Below the pieces are notes generated by a model that worked only from the letters and a program-made list of their open reading frames with translations, did no database searches and was not told where the DNA came from. A program made the position numbers and the translations under genes. A stretch of DNA of 51,917 nt from an uncultured Clostridia bacterium (GTDB lineage Bacteria > Bacillota > Clostridia > Oscillospirales > CAG-272): NCBI GenBank assembly GCA_944381085.1, contig CALWJX010000012.1, positions 1 through 51,917 on the forward strand. Direction: 5' to 3'. Positions 8,545 through 17,453 of the stretch are shown piece by piece. Position 1 is the first letter of the stretch; each line of letters starts with the position of its first letter.

Positions 8545-9790
8545 ACAGATAATCATTCAGAACGGGTTGCAGTCCTTCGTTTTCTATGTCTTTATACATT
8601 TTATCAAGGCTCCTGCCGTCGTCTATCTCAAACTGCTCGTCGCCCGACATCCCGTCAGACTCCTTTCCGCTGTACTTGGCTTCATGGTCTCCGATACCCG
8701 TGGAAACTCCGGCGGACACTTTTGTCGCGGCTATTTTCACGATTCCGTTTCTGAACTCCGCACTCTCGCGCGACGAGACGGTAATTCCCACGAACGGGAG
8801 AAAAATACGGTATGCGCATAAGATCTGACAAAGCTGTTTTTCGTGTACGTCAAGCGGGTTTATCTTATCGTTGTTTATAATCGGGCGGAGCCTCGGACAG
8901 GACAGCGACATTTCCGCATACGGGTATTTGCGCTGTAAAAAATAAACATGCAAAGCGCTTGCCAAAGCATCCTTGCGAAAGTCGGAAAGACCGAGCAGAG
9001 CTGAAAACGCGACTCCTCTCATTCCGCCTCTGAGCGCGCGCTCCTGCGCGTCAAAGCGGTAGGGCCAGACCCGTTTATGCCCGAGCAGGTGAAGCTGCTC
9101 GTATTTATCGGAGTCGTATGTTTCCTGGAACACCGTGACATAATCCGCCCCGCATTCGTGAAGATATTTGTATTCATCGGTGTTGACGGGATAAATTTCA
9201 AGTCCTACCATTCGGAAATATTTTCTCGCGAGCTTACATGCCTCGCCTATGTATTTTACGCTGCTCTGCGAGCGGCTCTCGCCTGTAAGTATTAGTATTT
9301 CCTCCATGCCGCTCTCCGCGATTATTTTCATTTCCTTTTCAATCTGCTCATATGTCAGCTTCATACGTTTAATATGGTTATAACAGTTGAAACCGCAGTA
9401 GACGCAGTAATTTTCACAGTAATTGGCAATGTACAGCGGAGTGAACATATAAACGGTGTTTCCGAAATGCTTGCCCGTTTCGGTTCTTGCTCTCTGCGCC
9501 ATTTGCTCAAGAAAAGGTTCTGCCGCGGGTGACAACAGGGCTTTGAAGTCTTCGACGGTGCAGTTTTCATGCTCAAGCGCGGCTTTTACATCTTCAGGCG
9601 TGTATTTGCCGTAATCGTAGGATTTCATATGCGCCATTACGTTTTCACATACGTCAGATTCGATTTTTTCCATACCAGGCAGGTATTCCATATGATTTTT
9701 GCGGGAAGACGGGTCTGTCTCAAGTCTGTGTTTTTTTTCGAGAGCTTCTTCTGACAGATATTCTGAATCTATAAAAAAATTGTTTTCCAT
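8537..9790 (-). CDS. thiH: 2-iminoacetate synthase ThiH (radical SAM)
   Basis: This 417-residue enzyme cleaves tyrosine to dehydroglycine (2-iminoacetate) and p-cresol, supplying the glycine-derived part of the thiazole ring. The radical SAM cluster motif CENYCVYC (CX3CX2C) follows PLYIANY at about residues 117-130, then the GFNCYNHIKR block typical of ThiH/HydG/BioB relatives. ILILTGESRS contains the SAM-binding GE. This anaerobic route (ThiH rather than the oxygen-using glycine oxidase ThiO) fits a strict anaerobe. It sits 13 bases after thiG and overlaps tenI. Confidence 0.95.
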   Translation of the reverse strand: MENNFFIDSEYLSEEALEKKHRLETDPSSRKNHMEYLPGMEKIESDVCENVMAHMKSYDYGKYTPEDVKAALEHENCTVEDFKALLSPAAEPFLEQMAQRARTETGKHFGNTVYMFTPLYIANYCENYCVYCGFNCYNHIKRMKLTYEQIEKEMKIIAESGMEEILILTGESRSQSSVKYIGEACKLARKYFRMVGLEIYPVNTDEYKYLHECGADYVTVFQETYDSDKYEQLHLLGHKRVWPYRFDAQERALRGGMRGVAFSALLGLSDFRKDALASALHVYFLQRKYPYAEMSLSCPRLRPIINNDKINPLDVHEKQLCQILCAYRIFLPFVGITVSSRESAEFRNGIVKIAATKVSAGVSTGIGDHEAKYSGKESDGMSGDEQFEIDDGRSLDKMYKDIENEGLQPVLNDYLYV

Positions 9791-9803
9791 ATGTATAAGC
9801 CTC

Positions 9804-10577
9804 TCAGTCGCGCAGAAATCCCGTGAGCGGGTCCGACGCGGACGCTCCGCGCGTTAATACTCTTCCGAGTCCCGACAGATACGCCTTGCGTCCCGCCTCG
9901 ATTGCCTGTCGGAAAGCCGCAGCCATCATTGAAAGCTCGCCGGCTGTCGCAAGCGCGGTATTTGCCATGACTGCCGCGGCGCCCATTTCCATGGCTTCAC
10001 ACGCTTGAGACGGTCTTCCGATACCGGCGTCCACGATTATGGGAAGGTCTATTTCGTCAATCAGAATCTGTATGAATTCTTTGGTGGCGAGTCCCTTGTT
10101 GGAGCCTATCGGAGAAGCGAGAGGCATAACTGTGGCGGCGCCGGCGTTCATAAGGTCACGGGCGGTATTCAGATCCGGATACATGTACGGCATTACCACA
10201 AACCCTTCTTTGGCGAGTATTTCGGTCGCCCTTACGGTTTCCTGATTGTCCGGAAGCAGATATTTGGAGTCACGCATAACCTCGATTTTTACAAAATCCC
10301 CGCAGCCGAGTTCCCTTGCAAGACGCGCGATCCGCACCGCTTCCTCTGCGTTCCTCGCTCCGCTTGTATTGGGAAGCAACGTAACTCCTTTCGGAATAAA
10401 ATCAAGAATATTTTCCCGTTCTTTTGTGTTCGCGCGGCGTACGGCGAGAGTTATTATTTCGGCGCCGGCGTCCTTTACCGCCGCTTCTATAAGTCTGAGG
10501 GAGTATTTCCCGGAGCCGAGAATAAATCTGGAGTTGAATTCATGTCCGCCTATTATCAATTTGTCGTTGTTGTTCAT
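9804..10577 (-). CDS. thiG: Thiazole synthase ThiG
   Basis: This 257-residue TIM-barrel enzyme builds thiazole phosphate from deoxyxylulose phosphate, the ThiS thiocarboxylate and dehydroglycine. Typical elements are the N-terminal [24 protein letters not shown] (with the expected Arg), [30 protein letters not shown] and [18 protein letters not shown]. Length is normal for the family. It lies between thiF and thiH on the same strand, which puts sulfur carrier, activating enzyme and the two ring-forming enzymes in consecutive genes. Confidence 0.96.
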   Translation of the reverse strand: MNNNDKLIIGGHEFNSRFILGSGKYSLRLIEAAVKDAGAEIITLAVRRANTKERENILDFIPKGVTLLPNTSGARNAEEAVRIARLARELGCGDFVKIEVMRDSKYLLPDNQETVRATEILAKEGFVVMPYMYPDLNTARDLMNAGAATVMPLASPIGSNKGLATKEFIQILIDEIDLPIIVDAGIGRPSQACEAMEMGAAAVMANTALATAGELSMMAAAFRQAIEAGRKAYLSGLGRVLTRGASASDPLTGFLRD

Positions 10578-10622
10578 ATCTTTTTTCCCTTTTGTTTATA
10601 TAATTCGGTTTTAAGTTGGGGG

Positions 10623-11264
10623 TTATACGTTATATTCGCCCGAAATAATGCGCAGTACGGTATGCGCCTGATGAGCGGCGCAAAGCATCACACGCGTGGA
10701 CAACAGTCCTATACCTTCGCAGATATCGCTTTCTCCGTCGCCGCAAAGATAAAACTTATCCGAGATCCGGCGCGTTTTTATACTGTTTACGCTGCCAAGC
10801 CCGGCCATACCTGATGCCGCGACAAGATATTTGTCGGGCATTTTTTCAAGCACTGTGTTTGTCAGCATGGCTTTTTCCTCAGCCCGGTCAAAAGCCTCGC
10901 AGACGATATCGGCGCCCTTAAGATATTTGTCAAGATTGTTTTCGCTCAGTTTTACGGTATATGTCTCAATATCCGTGCAGGGCGCGACCTCGGAAAGGTT
11001 TTCCCTTAGCGCGTCTGTTTTGTATTTACCTGTCTGACAGACTTTGTATTGCTGGCGATTAAGATTTGATATATCTACCCTGTCAAAGTCAATAAGTATC
11101 AGCTTGCCTATACCTGCCCGCGCGAGAGACAAAGCAATATTTGAGCCCAATCCCCCCAGTCCGCAGACGGCGACAGTAGTGCCGGAGAATTTGTCCTGCA
11201 ATTCTTTTCCGTGTCTGTCACAAAGAGCCTTTATAAGTTCTTCTTTTGATGGTGACAAGCTCAA
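10623..11264 (-). CDS. thiF: ThiS adenylyltransferase ThiF
   Basis: This 213-residue E1-like enzyme adenylates the C-terminal glycine of ThiS. It has the nucleotide-binding loop VCGLGGLGSN at about residues 33-42, the acidic patch LIDFDRVDISNLNRQQ and KTDALRENL, all typical of the ThiF/MoeB fold. It is the short clostridial form and lacks a C-terminal rhodanese domain. The start is a TTG whose last bases overlap the thiS TGA stop (TTGA), a coupled arrangement; I see no better in-frame ATG before the conserved domain. Confidence 0.93.
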   Translation of the reverse strand: MSLSPSKEELIKALCDRHGKELQDKFSGTTVAVCGLGGLGSNIALSLARAGIGKLILIDFDRVDISNLNRQQYKVCQTGKYKTDALRENLSEVAPCTDIETYTVKLSENNLDKYLKGADIVCEAFDRAEEKAMLTNTVLEKMPDKYLVAASGMAGLGSVNSIKTRRISDKFYLCGDGESDICEGIGLLSTRVMLCAAHQAHTVLRIISGEYNV

Positions 11265-11455
11265 CCGCCCCCCACAAAATTAACTATTTCAATGCAGTCG
11301 CCGTCTGCGATTACCGTTTGTTCATACTCCGCTTTCGGAACTATGTCGCCGTTGCGCTCTATCGCGACGCGCTTTATGTCATATTTTGTCTCTATAAGAT
11401 ATTCGGATATTGTTTTTCCGGCAATGTCAAGAAATTCCCCGTTGATTTTTACCAT
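11261..11455 (-). CDS. thiS: Sulfur carrier protein ThiS
   Basis: This 64-residue ubiquitin-like protein carries the sulfur atom for the thiazole ring. It begins MVKINGEFLDIAG and ends with the required Gly-Gly-type tail (VNFVGGG). The ATG at 11455 has a strong Shine-Dalgarno site (AGAGGGGGTG). An upstream in-frame extension runs into the riboswitch terminator hairpin and is rejected. It is the first gene of the operon, immediately downstream of the TPP riboswitch. Confidence 0.94.
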   Translation of the reverse strand: MVKINGEFLDIAGKTISEYLIETKYDIKRVAIERNGDIVPKAEYEQTVIADGDCIEIVNFVGGG

Positions 11456-11471
11456 CGGTACACCCCCTCTT

Positions 11472-11512
11472 AAAATAAAAAACGGCAATACGCCTGTTTT
11501 GGCGTTTGCCGT
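11472..11512 (-). terminator. TPP riboswitch attenuator terminator
   Basis: On the minus strand ACGGCAA-A-CGCC pairs with GGCG-TA-TTGCCGT and is followed by a six-base T-run and further Ts. It lies directly between the TPP aptamer and the thiS Shine-Dalgarno site, so TPP binding should favour premature termination. Confidence 0.9.
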
Positions 11513-11558
11513 AAAAAACCTGTCCCGCGCGGAAGCAATACCGCTCTGCGCAAAAGTT

Positions 11559-11642
11559 CTTCCCTACGTTGGCATTACCCAAATCAGGTACATGGGTCGG
11601 AGGTCGCACCTCCCTCTCAGCCTGTAATACAAGCTCCCCCCT
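11559..11642 (-). ncRNA. TPP riboswitch (THI element)
   Basis: Read on the minus strand, the segment starts GGGGAGCTTGT, contains the conserved core CAGGCTGAGAGGG, then GACCCATGTACCTGATTTGG and GTAATGCCAACGTAGGGAA. These are the hallmark blocks of the TPP aptamer. It precedes a terminator and the thiS-thiF-thiG-thiH-tenI-thiE genes, so thiamine pyrophosphate should repress the operon by termination. Confidence 0.97.
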
Positions 11643-11657
11643 ATTCACTTGAAAGAT

Positions 11658-11686
11658 ATTATACACCTGTTTTCGTTTTTTTTCAA
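11658..11686 (-). promoter_or_regulatory. Promoter of the thiamine operon
   Basis: TTGAAA, 17 bases, TATAAT on the minus strand, ending about 16 bases before the TPP aptamer. Confidence 0.82.
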
Positions 11687-11743
11687 GCCCTTTTTGTAAA
11701 TTTCTATCGAATCACGTTATCGGATATGTTGCCGTTACCGATT

Positions 11744-12592
11744 TTAACCGATCATTTTTGGCTTTTGGGTGCAATATTTAAGCTGTGACGGCGAAATTCC
11801 GTAATATTTGCGGAACAGTCTGTAAAAACCCGAATAATCACCGAATCCGCAAGCGTCCGCAGCATTCTGCGCGCTTTTTCCGTTCATTATCATATCACAT
11901 GCGGTATCAAGTTTTTTCATTATAACATATTGCCAAACCGAAGTGTTTACCGCATTTTGAAATAAACGGTTAATGTATGTGATGCTGTAGTAGAATTTTT
12001 TTCGTATATCGTTAAGATTATTGATGTGTGAAAGATTTTCGTTTATATATGCAATTATCTCATCCGTAAGCGCTGACATCCTTGCGTTGCCGCACGTGTA
12101 CTGTGCGGCATGTCCCTCTTGTGCTTCTCCGTTACATGTGATTTCAAGGAAAACCGGATTCATGTATACAAAATAGTCTCTGCATAAATTATCTCCCTTT
12201 AAATCACAAAGCCTTTTGAGACTTTCTCTTATAAAAGCAAAGCTTTTATCCTCAAGTCTATACATATATATCGGATCGTCTTTTTTTTCAAATAATTCGA
12301 GCGCAAGCTCGACCGACAGATTGTCCTTTTCCTCACCAAGAACCCACGGCATAAATTGCGTGGACAGAAAAGATATCGGCGTTTCCCCTGTTTCAAGGCA
12401 GTGTTTAACATCGTGCGGGATGGTTAAAATGCACCCTTTTGACAAGGAATAATGCCTGTCGTTGACAATAAAGCCGCATTTACCGGACAGCAGAAGAAAA
12501 ATCTCGTTTGATTCGTGACAATGGCGGATGTAATTTTGTTGATCCGGCGTATTGTCAACCTTAAAATTTGCGCACAGTCCAAGATATTCCAT
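11744..12592 (-). CDS. AraC-family transcriptional regulator
   Basis: This regulator of about 282 residues has an N-terminal cupin-like sensing domain (HCHESNEIFLLLSGKCGF, then GCILTIPHDVKHC) and a C-terminal pair of helix-turn-helix motifs ending CGFGDYSGFYRLFRKYYGIS, the AraC signature. I chose ATG 12592 (MEYLGLC); the open frame continues upstream to a TTG without a good ribosome site. It is divergent from the GH99-like lipoprotein gene and both have strong promoters in the shared 183-bp gap, so it most likely controls that gene in response to a sugar. The ligand is unknown. Confidence 0.9.
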   Translation of the reverse strand: MEYLGLCANFKVDNTPDQQNYIRHCHESNEIFLLLSGKCGFIVNDRHYSLSKGCILTIPHDVKHCLETGETPISFLSTQFMPWVLGEEKDNLSVELALELFEKKDDPIYMYRLEDKSFAFIRESLKRLCDLKGDNLCRDYFVYMNPVFLEITCNGEAQEGHAAQYTCGNARMSALTDEIIAYINENLSHINNLNDIRKKFYYSITYINRLFQNAVNTSVWQYVIMKKLDTACDMIMNGKSAQNAADACGFGDYSGFYRLFRKYYGISPSQLKYCTQKPKMIG

Positions 12593-12661
12593 ACCTATTA
12601 CCGCCTTCCGTTTTTTGTATTTCCGTGCGGGACGCAAAGCAATATATTGCTAATATTATAC

Positions 12662-12690
12662 ATTATAACATATCAGTTTAAAAATTGCAA
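12662..12690 (-). promoter_or_regulatory. Promoter of the AraC-type regulator
   Basis: TTGCAA, 17 bases, TATAAT on the minus strand. It is 22 bases from the -35 box of the divergent lipoprotein promoter. Confidence 0.75.
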
Positions 12691-12712
12691 TGTTTTTTGC
12701 ACAAAATCTCAA

Positions 12713-12741
12713 TTGTTATTGTCCTGTTTTAATTATATAAT
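12713..12741 (+). promoter_or_regulatory. Promoter of the GH99-like lipoprotein gene
   Basis: TTGTTA, 17 bases, TATAAT on the plus strand, about 34 bases before the start codon. The imperfect palindrome CAATTGTTATTG overlaps its -35 box and could be an operator for the divergent AraC regulator (inference). Confidence 0.75.
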
Positions 12742-12775
12742 GATATAAATGATTTAACAGAAGGAGGGTTTTTAT

Positions 12776-15700
12776 ATGCAATGTAAAATAAGAGCAATCA
12801 ATATTTTTTTCTTTGCGGCAATGATTTTGATGATATGTGCGCTGATCTCGTGCAGCAGGACCGAGAGCGGAAACGATACCGTTCAAAACGGGTCAGAGCA
12901 ACAGAGCTCTTCTCAGACAGAGATGCCGACTGAGTCTCCTGAAAATCCGAAAACCATTGTGTTTGATGACGGAATTGATGAGGAAGAGACCTCAGCCGAT
13001 GCGGGCTCGCAAATCGAAGTTCATCATTATTTGCTTGAAGCAGGCTTTGATTCTCCCATTTCGTCAGAAGATGAAATTTGGTTCGCGAACAGCGCGGCGG
13101 ATTTTTCCGGAGGCAGCCTGACAAGCTATAACAGCACACATTTTTATCTTTCGGAAAAAATCAAGATTAAGGCCGATATCGCCTGTATCACGCTTAAGCT
13201 CCGAGCTGACCGTCCCGGAGCCGCAAACCATGATTCGGGGTACATTGGTCTGCGTCTGCCTCAGTATGAGGATGAATATTCCGCGGTAAAGGCAAACGGC
13301 ATCTGGCTTGCTTTTCAGAACAACAAAGTGGGGATCATTAACGGCTGGCCCAATGTCGTATTGTTTGAAACCGAGTTTTCTTTTTCGGAAAGCAGAGTTG
13401 TCTGTATAGAAGACAACATGGAAGACAATGTAATTTCTGTATTTGTCGAAAACGATGACGGTGTTAAACTGCTGGTGTTTCGAGTTATAATTGACGGTCA
13501 GAATATTACTGTAGTTGACGATGAAGGAAGCACAAAAATAACCGCCGCTTTCAGCTATGAGGTTGACAATGAGGGATATATAGGTTTTTGGGCACATCAG
13601 AATAATGGAGGCGTCGTATACGATGATATTTCCGCCGAATGGGATGAAGCCGTCAAGGTTCCTTATTCAGAATCCGACCCGACCAAAATTCGTGATCTGT
13701 ACAGCGATACATGGACTGCGACAGACGGCGCAGATCGTCAAATAAACTCGGGAGAGAGCGATGTTGACGATAAGTTGGTAGGTATATTTTATCAGATTTG
13801 GCATACAGCTACACACGGCACTTATTCGGACCAAATTCTGTATGATCATTATGCCATTTATCGCGAAGGCGGTCTTGACGCCGTTAAGGATGCCATGGCG
13901 AGCGGTCCTTTGACCTGGCCTCACTACTGGGCGCAGCCGTATTTCGGTTACTATCTTTCCACAGACCGTTGGGTGATCAGAAAACACGCTTCAATGCTTT
14001 CCGACATCGGAGTGGATTTCATTTTTCTTGATGTGACAAACGGAGAGTCGTTTACCTCTGTTTACAAAACGATTTTCAAGGAATACAGGGCAATGCGTGA
14101 AGAAGGACTCGAAACCCCGGACATATGCTTTTTTCTCAGTGACAACAGCGAGGCAAACGCAGACGTATTTGAAGACATATGGGAAAATATATACAGCACC
14201 GGCGAATACAGCGACCTGTACTGCATGTATAAGGGCAAAATATTGATTTTGGGTAATCTGGATGCCGTGGATGATGAAAAGCTTGAAATGTTTACGGTAC
14301 GGCGCTGTTGGGCGCTCCAGGAGAATTTGGGAGACGGAAAAGACTATTGGAACTGGATGTGCGAGACTCCCCAGGTTCCGGCTTACAATTCTGTTACCGG
14401 CGAAATCGAAGAAATATCAATTTCCGCCGGACTTCTTGTCAATCTTTCGGTCGGGCGCAGCTACACCGTAAAGGACGGACAGCCTGATCTTGACATACTC
14501 CAGGACGGCAGTAAGGATGAATTTCAGTTTAATTTAAGTTCAACCCCATACGGACTGTTTTTTGCCGAGCAGATGGCGAAAGCCGCCGAGGTTGATCCTT
14601 ATGTGCTCCTTGTTACCGGTTGGAACGAGTGGACGGCAAGCCGTTGGGAGACAGACGCGACCGGATCGTTTATCGCAAACACTTATATGACCAACAGCGG
14701 GGATGATTGGACTAAAAATTACTATGTAGACGCATTTAATCCGGAATTCAGCCGGGACATTGAACCCATGAGCGGAGGTTTCGGAGATAATTATTACTAT
14801 CAGCTTGCGGCTTTTCTGCGACAATTCAAAGGCTCGAGAGCTCCAATTGCCGCCGACGGTCAGAAAACGATAGATATTGACGGCGACGTTGCTCAGTGGG
14901 ACAGTGTCTGGCCCGAATACAGGGATACGGAATCAGATACTTATCACAGAAGTTCGATAGGCTTTTTAAGCGCGAATTTCTATACGAATGACAGCGGAAG
15001 AAACGATATAATAAGCGCGAAGGTATCCCGTGATGAAAATTATATATATTTTATGGTGGAATGTGCGGATACAATCACCGAACCCTCAGGCAGCAATTGG
15101 ATGAACCTGTTTATAAACTCGGATTGCTCCTCAGACACCGGATGGGAGGGCTATGACTTTATAATAGGTCGTGATACGTCAGGCATAAGCTCAGGCAGAG
15201 GCACTCTTTCCGTAGAATCATTCTGTAACAACAGCTGGGAATTTTCAAAGGTCGGAACCGCGGAAGCCGTAATTAAAGACAATATTATGGTGGTAAAAGT
15301 GAGCGCTTCACTTTGCAAAATTTTATCTGATTTTGATTTCAAGTGGGCGGACAATTCGGTTGATGACGGAGACGTGATGAAGTTCCTCGATATGGGAGAT
15401 GCCGCTCCCAACGCGCGCTTTAATTATTCTTACAGAACCGAATCCGATAAAACCGTCTTTAACGATACTCTGAGCGGTTATATCGAGAACGGCGCGGGAT
15501 TTCAGGTCGGGAAATCATATATGGCCGCTTCCGGGCAAGTCCATCCCCTCGATATTAATTCTACAAAAGTAACCGCAGAAATATATCGCAACCGTGTTTT
15601 TGTTCCGGTAAGCTCTCTTGGAGTCGTCAGCGGAATAAGCGTTGAAGAGTCAGACGACAAAAGCAGCGCCACACTGGTATATAAAAATGTTTCACTGACA

Positions 15701-15934
15701 TTTGTCTGCGGCAGTGAAACCGCCGCTTTAGGCATTGATACTCTTGTAATTCCGGTGGCTCCGTATATTTCAAACGGACAACTGTATGTGCCGTTGAACG
15801 CGGTGGCGTTCGCTTTTGATATGTCATATGCTTCGGATGAGTGCGGGAGAGCTATAATTTCACCGCTGCCTATGCAGGATATGGATGACGAAGCACTCGG
15901 AAAATTGCTCAATGCTCTCGGAAAATCCATTTGA
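12776..15934 (+). CDS. GH99-like multidomain lipoprotein
   Basis: This 1052-residue protein has a type II signal peptide with lipobox LISC (lipidated Cys26) and then a Ser/Thr/Glu-rich linker. Residues of about 45-305 look like a LamG/concanavalin-type beta-sandwich. A probable TIM barrel spans about 325-690 and carries GWNEWTA (Trp616-Glu618-Trp619) as in GH99/WbsX-like proteins. About 700-880 is a CBM9/DOMON-like module starting IDIDGDVAQWDSVW. About 910-1035 resembles a copper amine oxidase N-terminal-like (stalk) domain, common in surface proteins of Firmicutes. It should sit on the outer face of the membrane and bind and cleave a polysaccharide; the substrate is not deducible. It has a strong Shine-Dalgarno site (AAGGAGGG), faces an AraC regulator, and is a paralogue of the gene at the left edge. 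Confidence 0.75.
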   Translation: MQCKIRAINIFFFAAMILMICALISCSRTESGNDTVQNGSEQQSSSQTEMPTESPENPKTIVFDDGIDEEETSADAGSQIEVHHYLLEAGFDSPISSEDEIWFANSAADFSGGSLTSYNSTHFYLSEKIKIKADIACITLKLRADRPGAANHDSGYIGLRLPQYEDEYSAVKANGIWLAFQNNKVGIINGWPNVVLFETEFSFSESRVVCIEDNMEDNVISVFVENDDGVKLLVFRVIIDGQNITVVDDEGSTKITAAFSYEVDNEGYIGFWAHQNNGGVVYDDISAEWDEAVKVPYSESDPTKIRDLYSDTWTATDGADRQINSGESDVDDKLVGIFYQIWHTATHGTYSDQILYDHYAIYREGGLDAVKDAMASGPLTWPHYWAQPYFGYYLSTDRWVIRKHASMLSDIGVDFIFLDVTNGESFTSVYKTIFKEYRAMREEGLETPDICFFLSDNSEANADVFEDIWENIYSTGEYSDLYCMYKGKILILGNLDAVDDEKLEMFTVRRCWALQENLGDGKDYWNWMCETPQVPAYNSVTGEIEEISISAGLLVNLSVGRSYTVKDGQPDLDILQDGSKDEFQFNLSSTPYGLFFAEQMAKAAEVDPYVLLVTGWNEWTASRWETDATGSFIANTYMTNSGDDWTKNYYVDAFNPEFSRDIEPMSGGFGDNYYYQLAAFLRQFKGSRAPIAADGQKTIDIDGDVAQWDSVWPEYRDTESDTYHRSSIGFLSANFYTNDSGRNDIISAKVSRDENYIYFMVECADTITEPSGSNWMNLFINSDCSSDTGWEGYDFIIGRDTSGISSGRGTLSVESFCNNSWEFSKVGTAEAVIKDNIMVVKVSASLCKILSDFDFKWADNSVDDGDVMKFLDMGDAAPNARFNYSYRTESDKTVFNDTLSGYIENGAGFQVGKSYMAASGQVHPLDINSTKVTAEIYRNRVFVPVSSLGVVSGISVEESDDKSSATLVYKNVSLTFVCGSETAALGIDTLVIPVAPYISNGQLYVPLNAVAFAFDMSYASDECGRAIISPLPMQDMDDEALGKLLNALGKSI

Positions 15935-16077
15935 TGCCATGGTTTTATTTTATGGGAAGTCTATTCTTCTGATGCTCCCCCCTTTTCCCGGCAAGCATCG
16001 ATACTTTGCGAGTGATCCGTAATTTCTGCATAGTTATGTTAATCGCTTCTCGATACTATACTATATTTGCATAAATT

Positions 16078-16125
16078 CCTCCTATGACAGATATATCTGA
16101 ATTCTGTCATAGGAGGGTCTTTTTT
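16078..16125 (+). terminator. Terminator after the lipoprotein gene
   Basis: A perfect 14-bp stem (CCTCCTATGACAGA with TCTGTCATAGGAGG, loop of 11) is followed by GTCTTTTTT. It lies about 145 bases after the lipoprotein stop; the sequence in between shows no gene. Confidence 0.88.
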
Positions 16126-16160
16126 CGCCGTTCGTTTTTTACGGATTTGTCCAAAAGATT

Positions 16161-16694
16161 TCATGCGCTTTTATGTATTTTTTTCTTTTCTAACCTTTTG
16201 TAATAAAATAACAAGCAAACAAAATATACGGCAGCGACGTAAATTACCCAAACAAATGCCGCTATTATTCTGATTGGTATTATTTCAAGAAAAAAAGCAG
16301 AAGAAGCAAACGGCAAAGTAATATAGTTTACTATTGATTTTGGCAGTATACCGATAAGCAACGCCAAAACACTTATCCAGACAGCGTCAATTCTGCCATA
16401 TTGTATCACATGCCTCTTAATGATATCTTTTTTTGATGCGCCTTCTTTTTTCTGCATATAATAAAAACTTTTAAATTCATCGCTGTTAATAAAATAATAT
16501 TTATAAAATGTAAAACCGAAAGCCAATGAGCATGACATAAACACAATCGAATCAAAAATATTATTTTGAGAAAATTTTTCTATCAATGAGTTTAACGCAA
16601 ACACAATAATCAGCAGAAAAATCAGATATGGTACCAATGAAACTATATTGCTGACTATAAACCAACCCATTCTCCTTACGGTTTGTTTAATCAT
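16161..16694 (-). CDS. Small membrane protein, tandem paralogue 2 (unknown function)
   Basis: This 177-residue protein has about four hydrophobic segments and a basic C-terminus (YYKRLEKKKIHKS). I do not recognise the family. It is clearly a duplicate of the gene just upstream: both begin with M-(I/V)-KQTV-(R/K)-R-(M/I)-G, share NSDEFK-(S/G)-FYY, a KKDIIKRH or KDVVKKH loop, YG-(R/K)-IDAVW or IDVVW, and end VYVAAVYFVC-(L/M)-(L/V)-FYYK. It starts 5 bases after the stop of that gene. Probably a small transporter accessory or sensor-type membrane protein, but this is only a guess from topology. Confidence 0.75.
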   Translation of the reverse strand: MIKQTVRRMGWFIVSNIVSLVPYLIFLLIIVFALNSLIEKFSQNNIFDSIVFMSCSLAFGFTFYKYYFINSDEFKSFYYMQKKEGASKKDIIKRHVIQYGRIDAVWISVLALLIGILPKSIVNYITLPFASSAFFLEIIPIRIIAAFVWVIYVAAVYFVCLLFYYKRLEKKKIHKSA

Positions 16695-16699
16695 ATGCC

Positions 16700-17239
16700 T
16701 TATTTTCCTTGAATTTTATTGTACGTTGTCCTTTTCTTTTCGAGATTTTTATAATAAAATACCATACAGACAAAATATACGGCGGCGACGTAAACCAACC
16801 ACAAAAGTATTGCCACAAATCTTGCCGGTATCATTAATGTAAACAGAAGAGAGGACGCAAACAGTATACTGATTATCTTGGTTATTGATTGTGGTAACGC
16901 ACAAAATATCAGGGCGAGTACAACTATCCAGACAACATCAATTTTTCCGTAGAATGCAATATGTTTTTTTACGACGTCCTTTACTGTTTTTCCGTCCTTT
17001 GTCTGTGAATAATAAAATCCTTTAAATTCATCGCTATTCACAAAAAAGCATCTGTAAAATGTAAAACCGTAAAACAATGGACTTATAAGAAACGACGCTG
17101 TATTTACAATATCCGGATATTTATTTAATAAGGAATTAAATACAATTGACCCCGCAAGCAAAAATATTATAGAAGGTACAAATGATAGTACATTGGCAAT
17201 CATAAAATTGCCTATTCTCTTGACAGTTTGTTTCACCAT
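16700..17239 (-). CDS. Small membrane protein, tandem paralogue 1 (unknown function)
   Basis: This 179-residue protein has about four predicted transmembrane segments, with hydrophilic loops carrying NSDEFKGFYYSQTKDGK and KHIAFYGKIDVVW. It is the first of two tandem paralogues and is preceded by GAAAGGCGA. I find no known domain. The strongest conservation between the two copies is in the central loop and the last membrane segment, which is probably where function lies. Confidence 0.75.
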   Translation of the reverse strand: MVKQTVKRIGNFMIANVLSFVPSIIFLLAGSIVFNSLLNKYPDIVNTASFLISPLFYGFTFYRCFFVNSDEFKGFYYSQTKDGKTVKDVVKKHIAFYGKIDVVWIVVLALIFCALPQSITKIISILFASSLLFTLMIPARFVAILLWLVYVAAVYFVCMVFYYKNLEKKRTTYNKIQGK

Positions 17240-17453
17240 TTTTACAACAATCGCCTTTCAACAGGTTATTTAATCATATTGATTACCCCACCGTCCGGGT
17301 CATTTTGGACGCACTGAGCAGAGCGGCGGGGGGAAATATCGATATTTATATTTTTTATACGTTGACAGATTGACAAAAAGATATGGTAAGGCGTTATCTT
17401 AATCGCTTACGGTTGAAATTCATGTATTAAGCATTATGTAATTTAGAATAAGT

